Shown here piece after piece: positions 6,255 to 13,313 of a DNA stretch of 14,511 bases (positions are counted from its first letter, which is position 1; each line of letters opens with the position of its first letter). The position numbers were made by a program, and so were the translations under genes. This stretch comes from DASQGA01 sp035535315 (GTDB taxonomy: Bacteria; Actinomycetota; Thermoleophilia; Gaiellales; Gaiellaceae). The notes below the pieces were generated by a model, which was not told the DNA's origin, ran no database searches, and was given only the letters and a program-made list of their open reading frames with translations. The DNA lies in NCBI GenBank assembly GCA_035535315.1, contig DATLQD010000153.1:1-14511 (forward strand), given 5' to 3'.

Positions 6255-6260
6255 TAGAAA
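6255..6260 (+). promoter_or_regulatory. Candidate -10 element for the ABC exporter (leaderless)
   Basis: TAGAAA ends 6 bases before the exporter ATG at 6267 and the intervening CCCGGC has no ribosome binding site. The spacing predicts transcription starting at the A of the start codon. The hexamer departs from TAnnnT at its last base and no good -35 is seen. Confidence 0.3.
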
Positions 6261-6266
6261 CCCGGC

Positions 6267-8201
6267 ATGGACAAAGCGGAGCAGGACGGTCTGACGGTCT
6301 CGGCGGAGAGGCTGATCCCGCGCGTCGCGCGCCTGTTCAAGCCCTACCGGGGCCAGGTCGGCCTCGTCGCCCTCGCGATTCTCGTCTCCTCCGCGGTCGG
6401 AGTCGCAAACCCCCTGCTGATCAAAGTTGTCTTCGACCAGGCGCTCTTCCCGCCCGCAGGCCACCCGAACACGAGCCTCCTTTACGTCCTCGTCGCTCTC
6501 ATGCTCGGCCTCGCGATCCTCGGCGGCGCGATCGGAATCGGCCAGACGTACCTGACGAGCGTCGTCGGCCAGAAGGTCATGCAGGACCTCCGAAACCAGC
6601 TCTACGCCCACCTTCAGCGCATGTCGCTCCGCTTCTTTACGGCCACCCGGACTGGAGAGATCCAATCGCGCCTCCAGAACGACGTCGGGGGCGTCCAGAC
6701 GGTGGTGACCACGACCGTTTCGAGCATTCTCTCGAACATCGTCGTCGTGCTCTCGACGCTCGTGGCGATGCTCATCCTCTCGTGGCAGCTGACCCTGCTT
6801 TCTCTCTGCGTCGTCCCGATCTTCATCTACATGACGTACCGGGTCGGCAAGGCGCGCCGGCAGATCACCTCGTCGACCCAGAAGACGATGGCGAACCTCT
6901 CGGCGCTGACAGAGGAGACGCTCTCGGTCTCCGGCATCCTGCTCTCCAAGGTCTTCGCACGCGAGCAGACGGGGATCGACCAGTACCGGGAGGAGAATCG
7001 CCGGCTCGCTGAGCTACAGGTGCGCCAGCAGATGACGGGCCGCGGGTTCTTCGCGATCGTCCAGACCTTCTTCTCAGTCTCCCCGGCGCTCGTCTACCTG
7101 GTCTCCGGCTTCGTGATCGCGAATGGAGGCGGCGCAGGGATCACCGCCGGCACGATCGTCGCGTTCACAGCGCTTCAGACAAGGCTTCTCTTCCCGGTCG
7201 GCTCGCTCCTCCAGGTCTCAACCGAGATCCAGTCGTCGCTCGCTCTCTTCGAGCGGATCTTCCAGTACCTCGACCTCGAGCACGACATCGTCGACTCGCC
7301 CGACGCGGAGACCGTCTCGCGTGACCGGGTTCGGGGTGCGGTCCGCTTCGACCGTGTCTACTTCCGTTACGAGGAACCGGTGCTGCCGCCTGGCCTCGCG
7401 CCCGACGAGGTGGCTGGCAACGGTGACGAGGGGCTGCCTCTGCCGACGCGGCTTTGGACGCTCGAGGACGTGTCACTCGAGATCGAGCCCGGGCAGCTCG
7501 CCGCGATCGTGGGACCGAGCGGGGCCGGCAAGACGACGATCTCGTACCTCGTACCGCGGCTGTACGACGTGACCGAAGGCTCTGTGTCGATCGACGGGCG
7601 TGACGTCCGCGAGATCGCGCTTGCTTCGCTCGCCGAGATGATCGGCATGGTTACGCAGGAGACGTACCTGTTCCACGCGACAGTCCGCGAGAACCTCCTC
7701 TATGCCCGGCCGGGCGCCACCGACGCTCAGCTCGAGTCGGCCGCGCGTGCGGCATTCATCCACGAGCGAATCGTCGATCTCTCCGACGGCTACGACACCC
7801 TCGTCGGCGAGCGTGGCTACCGGATGTCTGGGGGCGAGAAGCAGCGGCTCGCGATTGCCCGGGTTCTCCTGAAGGATCCGAGCATCCTGATCCTCGACGA
7901 GGCGACCTCGGCGCTCGATACCGCGAGCGAGCGAATCGTCCAAGGGGCGCTCCAGCCCCTGATGGCCGAGCGGACGACGATCGCAATCGCGCACCGCCTG
8001 TCGACGATCCTTGCGGCAGACGTGATCTTCGTGCTCGACCGTGGCCGCATCGTCGAGCGCGGGCGGCACGAGGAGCTTCTCGAGCTCGGAGGCCTCTATG
8101 CCTCTCTCTACCAGGAGCAGTTTGGTGCCGGGCTCGTCGAAGCGCGCTGCGAGGACGGCCTCGTCCTTTCCTCCGGGGAGGTCCTCTCGACCACCTCGTA
8201 G
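6267..8201 (+). CDS. ABC exporter half-transporter (fused permease and ATPase, MsbA/ABCB fold)
   Basis: This 644-residue inner-membrane protein has an exporter transmembrane domain (about 25-330; helices near 32-55, 72-95, 150-172 and 174-192 are clearest) followed by an ATPase domain. The ATPase has A-loop Tyr368, Walker A GPSGAGKTT (416-424, Lys422), Q-loop Gln464, signature MSGGEKQR (520-527), Walker B ILILDE (540-545, Glu545) and His576, so it should be active. It probably works as a homodimer or with a partner not in this window, exporting lipids, drugs or peptides; the substrate cannot be told. Odd feature: about 25 residues rich in Pro, Gly and acidic residues (370-396) are inserted between the A-loop tyrosine and the strand before Walker A. 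It ends 2 bases before the end of the opposing ATPase gene. Confidence 0.93.
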   Translation: MDKAEQDGLTVSAERLIPRVARLFKPYRGQVGLVALAILVSSAVGVANPLLIKVVFDQALFPPAGHPNTSLLYVLVALMLGLAILGGAIGIGQTYLTSVVGQKVMQDLRNQLYAHLQRMSLRFFTATRTGEIQSRLQNDVGGVQTVVTTTVSSILSNIVVVLSTLVAMLILSWQLTLLSLCVVPIFIYMTYRVGKARRQITSSTQKTMANLSALTEETLSVSGILLSKVFAREQTGIDQYREENRRLAELQVRQQMTGRGFFAIVQTFFSVSPALVYLVSGFVIANGGGAGITAGTIVAFTALQTRLLFPVGSLLQVSTEIQSSLALFERIFQYLDLEHDIVDSPDAETVSRDRVRGAVRFDRVYFRYEEPVLPPGLAPDEVAGNGDEGLPLPTRLWTLEDVSLEIEPGQLAAIVGPSGAGKTTISYLVPRLYDVTEGSVSIDGRDVREIALASLAEMIGMVTQETYLFHATVRENLLYARPGATDAQLESAARAAFIHERIVDLSDGYDTLVGERGYRMSGGEKQRLAIARVLLKDPSILILDEATSALDTASERIVQGALQPLMAERTTIAIAHRLSTILAADVIFVLDRGRIVERGRHEELLELGGLYASLYQEQFGAGLVEARCEDGLVLSSGEVLSTTS

Positions 8202-8203
8202 CC

Positions 8204-9766
8204 CTAGGGGCGGGCGACGGACGCCCGGCGCTGCGTCGAGCCGAGCGCGAGCTCCTCGTCCGCCTGCTCGATCACCAAAGGGTCGTGCGTCGCGCACACG
8301 ACGGCCGCCCCCGATTCCCGTGCGAGCCTCATCAGGAGGTTCCCCACGGCGAGGGCATTCGACTGGTCGAGGCGCGCAGTCGGCTCGTCGGCGAGAAGAA
8401 GCGCCGGCCGGGCCGCGACCGCACGCGCAATCGCGACGCGCTCCCGTTCTCCGGTCGAGAGATCCCCGACACGCTGCTCGCTCCGGTCCTCCAGCCCGAG
8501 AGTGGCCAGGGCCGCCGCGGCTCGGACCGCCGCATCGTCGGGCTCGACGCCCCGCAGCGCCAGCACGAGCTCGACGTTCTCCCGGGAGGAGAGAAACGGG
8601 GTCAAACCTGGCTCCTGGCCGACAATTGCGATCTGGCGCCGGCGAAGATCGGCACGCGCCGTCCGGTCGAGGGTCGAAAGGCTTTCGCCGCAGACCACCA
8701 CGTCGCCCTCAGATGCGAGGTCGAGCCCGGCAAGCAGATGGAGAAGGGTCGTCTTCCCGGAGCCGGAGGGGCCAGTCACGGCGACGAGCCGACCGGGTGA
8801 AAAGGACGCGCTCAGGTTCTCCAATGCGAGCTCGGCGCCGAAGCGCCGGGTGACGCTCTTCACCTCCGCGACGGCGCCACCGGCTTGCGCCAAGGCATCC
8901 TCCTCCACCGGGTCAGCGGCAAGGTCACGCTCCTCGCCTGAGGAGGAGACGAGCACACCTGCCTCGGTGAGCTGAGCAGTCGCGCGCTCGCGGATGCCGG
9001 CTCGACGCAGGAACTCGTCCGGCAGCCGAAGCCAGCCGCCGCGGCCGACGACGATCGCCTCGTCCCCTCCGGTTGCGATCGCAGCCTCGCCCGCAACGCG
9101 GCCGTCCCGGACACGCACGACGCGGTCCGCGATCGCGGCCGACTCAGGGTCATGGCTCACGATCAGCGTCGTCGTCCCATGCTCACGCGCCAGCTCGCCG
9201 ATTAGCTCGTAGACGACCGCGGCGTTTGCAGCATCCAGCTCGCCGGTTGGTTCGTCGGCGAGGAGGAGCCTGGGGCGATGAGCAACGGCAGCGCAGACCG
9301 CGATCCGCTGCTGCTCGCCGCCCGAGAGCTCGCGCGGATGCGAGTCCCGCCGGTCGAGGAGACCGACACGCTCCAGCAGCTCGTCCGCGCGCCTGTCCCT
9401 CGCCGCCGACGAGGCACCTGCAAGCCCGAGCTGGAGTCCCACGAGCCGTCGCGCCGTCAACTCACCCGCGAGGGCCCTCCAGTAGTGCTGGTCCGCGTAG
9501 CCGAGCGACGCGGACCGGTACGCAGCGCGCTGTCGTGAGCCGAGTGTCGTGAGGTCGAGCCCGAGCGCCCGCGCGGTTCCTGCCGAGGGCCGGTCGAGCC
9601 CCGCGAGTATGCGGAGCAGCGTCGTCTTCCCGGAGCCGCTCGGGCCGAGGACGACGCACACTTCCCCCTCCGGGACGGTCAGCGTCAATCCCTGCAAGGC
9701 AGCGACACCCCCGCCGGCGCCCGCGTGCACGCGAAAGAGATCCCGAACCTCGACCGCCGGCGTCAT
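8204..9766 (-). CDS. Tandem ABC ATPase (two LolD/MacB-type domains) with an AbrB-like linker
   Basis: A 520-residue cytoplasmic protein with two complete ATPase domains. Domain 1 (about 5-228): Walker A GPSGSGKTT (41-49), Gln93, LSGGEQQR (147-154), Walker B LLLADE (167-172), His205. Domain 2 (about 298-510): Walker A GPSGSGKTT (332-340), Gln384, altered signature LSTGERER (436-443), Walker B LLLADE (456-461), His494. Both keep the catalytic glutamate. The linker residues 236-275, VVGRGGWLRLPDEFLRRAGI onward, resemble an AbrB/SpoVT swapped-hairpin domain. LolD, MacB and FtsE type ATPases usually have one domain per chain, so this fusion would supply both sites to one permease. The ATG overlaps the permease stop by 4 bases, so the two are translationally coupled. 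The substrate of the complex is unknown. Confidence 0.92.
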   Translation of the reverse strand: MTPAVEVRDLFRVHAGAGGGVAALQGLTLTVPEGEVCVVLGPSGSGKTTLLRILAGLDRPSAGTARALGLDLTTLGSRQRAAYRSASLGYADQHYWRALAGELTARRLVGLQLGLAGASSAARDRRADELLERVGLLDRRDSHPRELSGGEQQRIAVCAAVAHRPRLLLADEPTGELDAANAAVVYELIGELAREHGTTTLIVSHDPESAAIADRVVRVRDGRVAGEAAIATGGDEAIVVGRGGWLRLPDEFLRRAGIRERATAQLTEAGVLVSSSGEERDLAADPVEEDALAQAGGAVAEVKSVTRRFGAELALENLSASFSPGRLVAVTGPSGSGKTTLLHLLAGLDLASEGDVVVCGESLSTLDRTARADLRRRQIAIVGQEPGLTPFLSSRENVELVLALRGVEPDDAAVRAAAALATLGLEDRSEQRVGDLSTGERERVAIARAVAARPALLLADEPTARLDQSNALAVGNLLMRLARESGAAVVCATHDPLVIEQADEELALGSTQRRASVARP

Positions 9767-12700
9767 GCCGCGACCTCCGGCACGCGCCTCGGCACCGCGT
9801 TCGACCTGAACGCATTCCGGGTCGCGAGCGCGACCAGGAGCGCCGCGACGGCGGCATAGACTCCCACGGCCAAGGCGACGAGCAGCCAGTCGATGGCGAG
9901 CCTGAGCGGAGGCTCCGGCTGCGTGGCATTCGCCGTCAGCCGGACGAGCCCCACCACGACGCCGCTGAGGACGACGGCTGTCAGGAGCCCGCCGGCGATA
10001 CCGACGGCTGCCACGACGGCGGCCCGGAGGCGCGCCTGCCTGCGAAGCAGAGCCGGTGCGGCGCCCTGCGCCTCCAGGTCGAAGAGCTCACCTCGCTCGT
10101 CCCTGAGGTCGCTCACCACGCCGAGCAGCAATCCGACGATGCCGAGCGCGAGCGCTACGACCGCCGCTGCGACGAGGGTCAGAAGGGTGCCACGGGCGAG
10201 TGGATCCGCACGCAGCGCCTGCTCCCTGGCCGCCTGGGACTGAAGGTCGAGCGCCGCGAACGGCCCGCTGCGGAGATCGCCCTCGAGAGCGCGCGCCCCC
10301 TCCGGCGCGTTCAGCCAGAGCTCGTTCACCGTTCCTGACCCGGGGAGCGTCGAGTTGAGGGCGCTTTCGAGTAGCCCCGCGTCCGCGACCGCAAAGTCGC
10401 CCGTCACGCCGGGGAACCGTCGGGCCGTTCCGGCGACCAGGACGACGAGCTGCTGGTCGGCGATCTGGAGTGGAAGCCGCCCGTCGCGACCGGCGGCGGC
10501 GGCGAGCCGAGGCGAGACGATGGCCTTAACAGGTTCCTCGTCGCTCGGCTGTCGGGGACGGAAGCGGCTGACCGCGTCGTTCGACAGCGTGTAGTCGAGC
10601 CTGACCGAGTCCTGAGACACCGAAGGCTCGACGTGGAAGACGCCGATCCACTCGGCGTAGTCGGCGCGGAGCGGCAACGTGTTTCCGGCCGGGTCGAGGG
10701 CCTCAGGGGCCTCGAGCGCGATCGTCCCCTCCTCGACTCCCCTGCCGGTGTCGTGATCGGCACGCTCGTCCTGCTTCGGTGGCGGGTTTAGCGTCAGTGC
10801 GACGATGCGGCCGCCCCGCGCGGCAGGCGGGATGGGCGCACGAAGGGTCGTCCTCCCGTTCACTACGCCCAGGTCCAGCACGAGGAACCGCCCGGCGGGT
10901 GTTCTGACGCTCGCTACGAGCGAGACCGGCCCTCCGGAAGCCGGGAGCCGAAGCACACGGGCGTCCTCAGGAAGGAGCGGCCCCCGCATCGCGGCCGGCT
11001 TCTCGGGCGCGATCTTGCCGGCGAGCGCGCCGAGGGGGCTCCCGGAGAAGTCCCCCCGCCAGCCGTCTATGTCAGGCACTCGGGACGCGGGCAACCCAAG
11101 CACGTTCACCCCGCGGCCCGTGTTGAGCCCTGTGACGTTCCCCGAACGGCGGATCACCAGGACTGGATCGCTGCCGAGGTCCGCGAGCGCTGCCGGCGTG
11201 GCCACATCCGTCAAGCGAACCGGCGACGTCGGCATCTCCCGGACCACGTAGTCGGCCGGGAACGCGAAGGCAGCCTGGTCAGCCTGGCCACGTACGAGCG
11301 TGGACCGGTAGGTCTCCGCGAAAAGCGCGAGGCCGAGCGAGACGACGAGGAATGCGGCCGCCACTCCCGCGTGTCCGGGATTGCGCGCGAGCGAGAGGAA
11401 TGCGAGCCGGACCGGAACCGACCGTCGCCGCACTAGCCGCTCGCCCAGCCGAAGGCCGGGTTCGAGGACACGCACGAGCGCGACCGCAGCGATGAAGGCG
11501 ACGAGACCGGGAAGAAGCAGGAGGAAGAGCCCGGTCCCACCGGCCGAGGCCGGGCCCCCGGATTCCGCATCCCCCCGCGCCACGCCGACGATGACGACGG
11601 CCAGCGCACCCAGCGCGAGCAGATCGACCGGCCTGAGACCGGCTCGTCCCGAACGCGCACGCCCGCTGCGGACCGCTCCGAACAGGATCGCTGCGGCCCC
11701 GGCCGCCAGTGCGAGGCCGAGCGCGAGACCACTCGCGGAAAGCGCCGAATTGCCAAGGATTTCGCTCACGGGCGACCCCGCTCGGCGGGCGACGAAGGCA
11801 CCTACCCCCAGGCCGACAATCCATCCGATCGTCGCGCCGGCGAACGCGAGCCCGGCCGATTCTGCGGCCGTCTCGAGCTCGAGTTGCCAACGGCGGGCGC
11901 CGAACCACGTCAGCCGCGTTCTCGCCGCCGACACGTCGCGCCGAAGCCTTGTCGCCGCGAGGGCAGCGAAGGCGAGCAGGAGCGCAGCCGCTTCCCCGCC
12001 GATGAGCAGGAGCCTCCGGCCGGAGACGCTCGACTCCTCCCGCGCGGCCGCAAGCTCCTCGAGCGGCGCCTTCAACTCCCAGGCGCTGGCGATCGTGCTC
12101 GCCTGGAGCTCGGAGCGCGCGGCTCTGACCCTGCCTTCGAGCTCCGTGATGTCCCACGGATGTACGGCGTTCGGCTCGATCGGGAGGATCCAGCCGTAGC
12201 TCCGATAGACGGGCCCGAGCTCCGGGAGGTTGACGAGCCCGTCCACGCCCTCCGCCACGAGGAGAGGGGGAAGGGGCTTTTCATTGACGCCCACGGCGCG
12301 GCGAACGTACGCGCTCGACGGAGGTCCGAAGAAGTCCCCGAAGACCGCGGTTGAGGCAAGACGGCCCGTTCCGACCCGCACGAGGGGAAGCCCGGAGACG
12401 TTGGGAATCTCCCCCTGCCCGCCGATCTGAAGCACCTCGCATCGTGTGGCTGTGCAACGCCTCGGGAGCCGGCCCGACGTGATGTGGATCCACCGAGAGA
12501 GGCTGTCGACGCCTGCGAGCGCGATAAACGAGCCGCCGAGAGTCGACTGGCGGAACGTCACGACCTCCGTCACGCGTCCCGGGAGAACGCCCGCAAGCGC
12601 GCGGCGAGCTCGACGGTCCAGCACCGGCTCCTCTTCGTCGGGAAGCGTGGGGATGCCGAGCCACCCGGCGCGGACCTCCCGATCCAGGTCGGGGACGGCG

Positions 12701-12876
12701 GCGGTCGCCCGCGCGAGGCTCCGGTCCTGCGCAACGACACTGCCGGCAAGCACCGCTGCGAGGGCTGCGGCTCCTGTCGCCACACCGAAAGCGACCAGGA
12801 CGGTACGGCCGCTCCGTGCCCGGAGCCGCGACCCGGCGAGCCAAACCGGGTACAGGGCTCGGCGAATCGGCGTCAC
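9763..12876 (-). CDS. FtsX-like ABC permease with about ten membrane helices
   Basis: A 1037-residue inner-membrane protein. Hydrophobic segments lie near 25-48, 288-308, 338-363, 378-403, 416-434, 447-470, 503-522, 896-921, 951-978 and 993-1018. Two three-helix FtsX blocks (about 288-403 and 896-1018) are separated by four further segments, and two large extracytoplasmic domains (about 49-287 and 523-895) are predicted. This is the layout of ten-helix type VII ABC permeases such as YbbP, not of four-helix LolC/MacB. Such systems act by transmitting force across the membrane or extracting lipids and are not classical channels. The GTG start gives VTPIRRALYPVWLAGSRLRARSGR, a normal basic N-terminus. 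A longer open frame exists upstream but overlaps the HTH gene in another frame and is low-complexity. It begins 10 bases after that gene. Confidence 0.85.
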   Translation of the reverse strand: MTPIRRALYPVWLAGSRLRARSGRTVLVAFGVATGAAALAAVLAGSVVAQDRSLARATAAVPDLDREVRAGWLGIPTLPDEEEPVLDRRARRALAGVLPGRVTEVVTFRQSTLGGSFIALAGVDSLSRWIHITSGRLPRRCTATRCEVLQIGGQGEIPNVSGLPLVRVGTGRLASTAVFGDFFGPPSSAYVRRAVGVNEKPLPPLLVAEGVDGLVNLPELGPVYRSYGWILPIEPNAVHPWDITELEGRVRAARSELQASTIASAWELKAPLEELAAAREESSVSGRRLLLIGGEAAALLLAFAALAATRLRRDVSAARTRLTWFGARRWQLELETAAESAGLAFAGATIGWIVGLGVGAFVARRAGSPVSEILGNSALSASGLALGLALAAGAAAILFGAVRSGRARSGRAGLRPVDLLALGALAVVIVGVARGDAESGGPASAGGTGLFLLLLPGLVAFIAAVALVRVLEPGLRLGERLVRRRSVPVRLAFLSLARNPGHAGVAAAFLVVSLGLALFAETYRSTLVRGQADQAAFAFPADYVVREMPTSPVRLTDVATPAALADLGSDPVLVIRRSGNVTGLNTGRGVNVLGLPASRVPDIDGWRGDFSGSPLGALAGKIAPEKPAAMRGPLLPEDARVLRLPASGGPVSLVASVRTPAGRFLVLDLGVVNGRTTLRAPIPPAARGGRIVALTLNPPPKQDERADHDTGRGVEEGTIALEAPEALDPAGNTLPLRADYAEWIGVFHVEPSVSQDSVRLDYTLSNDAVSRFRPRQPSDEEPVKAIVSPRLAAAAGRDGRLPLQIADQQLVVLVAGTARRFPGVTGDFAVADAGLLESALNSTLPGSGTVNELWLNAPEGARALEGDLRSGPFAALDLQSQAAREQALRADPLARGTLLTLVAAAVVALALGIVGLLLGVVSDLRDERGELFDLEAQGAAPALLRRQARLRAAVVAAVGIAGGLLTAVVLSGVVVGLVRLTANATQPEPPLRLAIDWLLVALAVGVYAAVAALLVALATRNAFRSNAVPRRVPEVAA

Positions 12877-12886
12877 GAGCGGATGG

Positions 12887-13264
12887 TTAGGGCCGCGCCG
12901 AGCGGACGGCTGCGAGGAGCTGTTCCTCGTCGCCGTCCTGCACGCCCTGCGCAAGCGGCTTCCCGCCCACGAGGCCCGCGCGCGTCGAGAGGATCTCGAA
13001 GAGGCGCTCGTCATTCAGTCCCCGCGCTCGCGCCGCCTCGATCACGCGGCGTACCACCGGAAGCGGCTGGCCCTCGCGATCGAACTGCCAGGCGGGGAAG
13101 TAGTAGTCCTGGGTCCCGGGTACGCGGACCCCGAGGATCCATCCGTCTCGCCGGGCGAGGTCGACCCGCTCGGGCTGGATGCCAAGGCGGGCCGCCAGCC
13201 AGCTGGTCGTAAAGCCGTCGCGCCGGAGCCGGCCATAGGCGTCAGTGGGCGTTTTTGGAGCCAT
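12887..13264 (-). CDS. Small HTH protein with a DUF2384/MbcA-ParS-like C-terminus
   Basis: A 125-residue soluble protein. Residues about 17-48 look like a helix-turn-helix of the excisionase/Xre kind (FTTSWLAARLGIQPERVDLARRDGWI), followed by YYFPAWQFD (54-62) and a helical C-terminus (RVIEAARARGLNDERLFEIL, then GGKPLAQGVQDGDEEQLLAAV). The FPxWQF motif and the later G-K-P-L and LLAA pattern resemble the MbcA/ParS/Xre antitoxin-like (DUF2384) region. There is no adjacent RES or other toxin gene, so a toxin-antitoxin pair is unlikely; a role as regulator of the downstream ABC genes is an inference from position. The ATG at 13264 has AAGG just upstream. It sits between the MMPL gene (49-base gap) and the permease (10-base gap). 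Confidence 0.65.
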   Translation of the reverse strand: MAPKTPTDAYGRLRRDGFTTSWLAARLGIQPERVDLARRDGWILGVRVPGTQDYYFPAWQFDREGQPLPVVRRVIEAARARGLNDERLFEILSTRAGLVGGKPLAQGVQDGDEEQLLAAVRSARP

Positions 13265-13277
13265 TCGACCTTGAGCT

Positions 13278-13296
13278 TAATTACAGCGTGTTATCG
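13278..13296 (-). promoter_or_regulatory. AT-rich patch, possible promoter of the HTH-permease-ATPase genes
   Basis: The 49-bp gap before the HTH gene contains GATAAC and TAATTA on the minus strand, the only AT-rich bases in a long GC-rich stretch. TAATTA ends 13 bases before the ATG. No -35 hexamer fits well, so an internal promoter is possible but not shown; the genes may also be read through from the MMPL gene. Confidence 0.25.
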
Positions 13297-13313
13297 AGGG
13301 CGACTTCTCCCGG

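Noticed and set aside
6189..6665. N-terminal extension of the UspA-like protein (open frame to 6665)
   Set aside because: The extension overlaps the start of the divergent ABC exporter, is rich in charged residues without a fold signature, and the UspA-like strand begins exactly at the ATG at 6188.
7473..8297. Minus-strand open frame of 274 codons opposite the ABC exporter ATPase domain
   Set aside because: Antisense to intact Walker A, signature and Walker B motifs; low-complexity shadow composition.
12877..13014. Extra 46 N-terminal codons for the FtsX-like permease
   Set aside because: They overlap the HTH gene in another frame and read as a serine/arginine-rich low-complexity segment; the GTG at 12876 gives a normal permease N-terminus.
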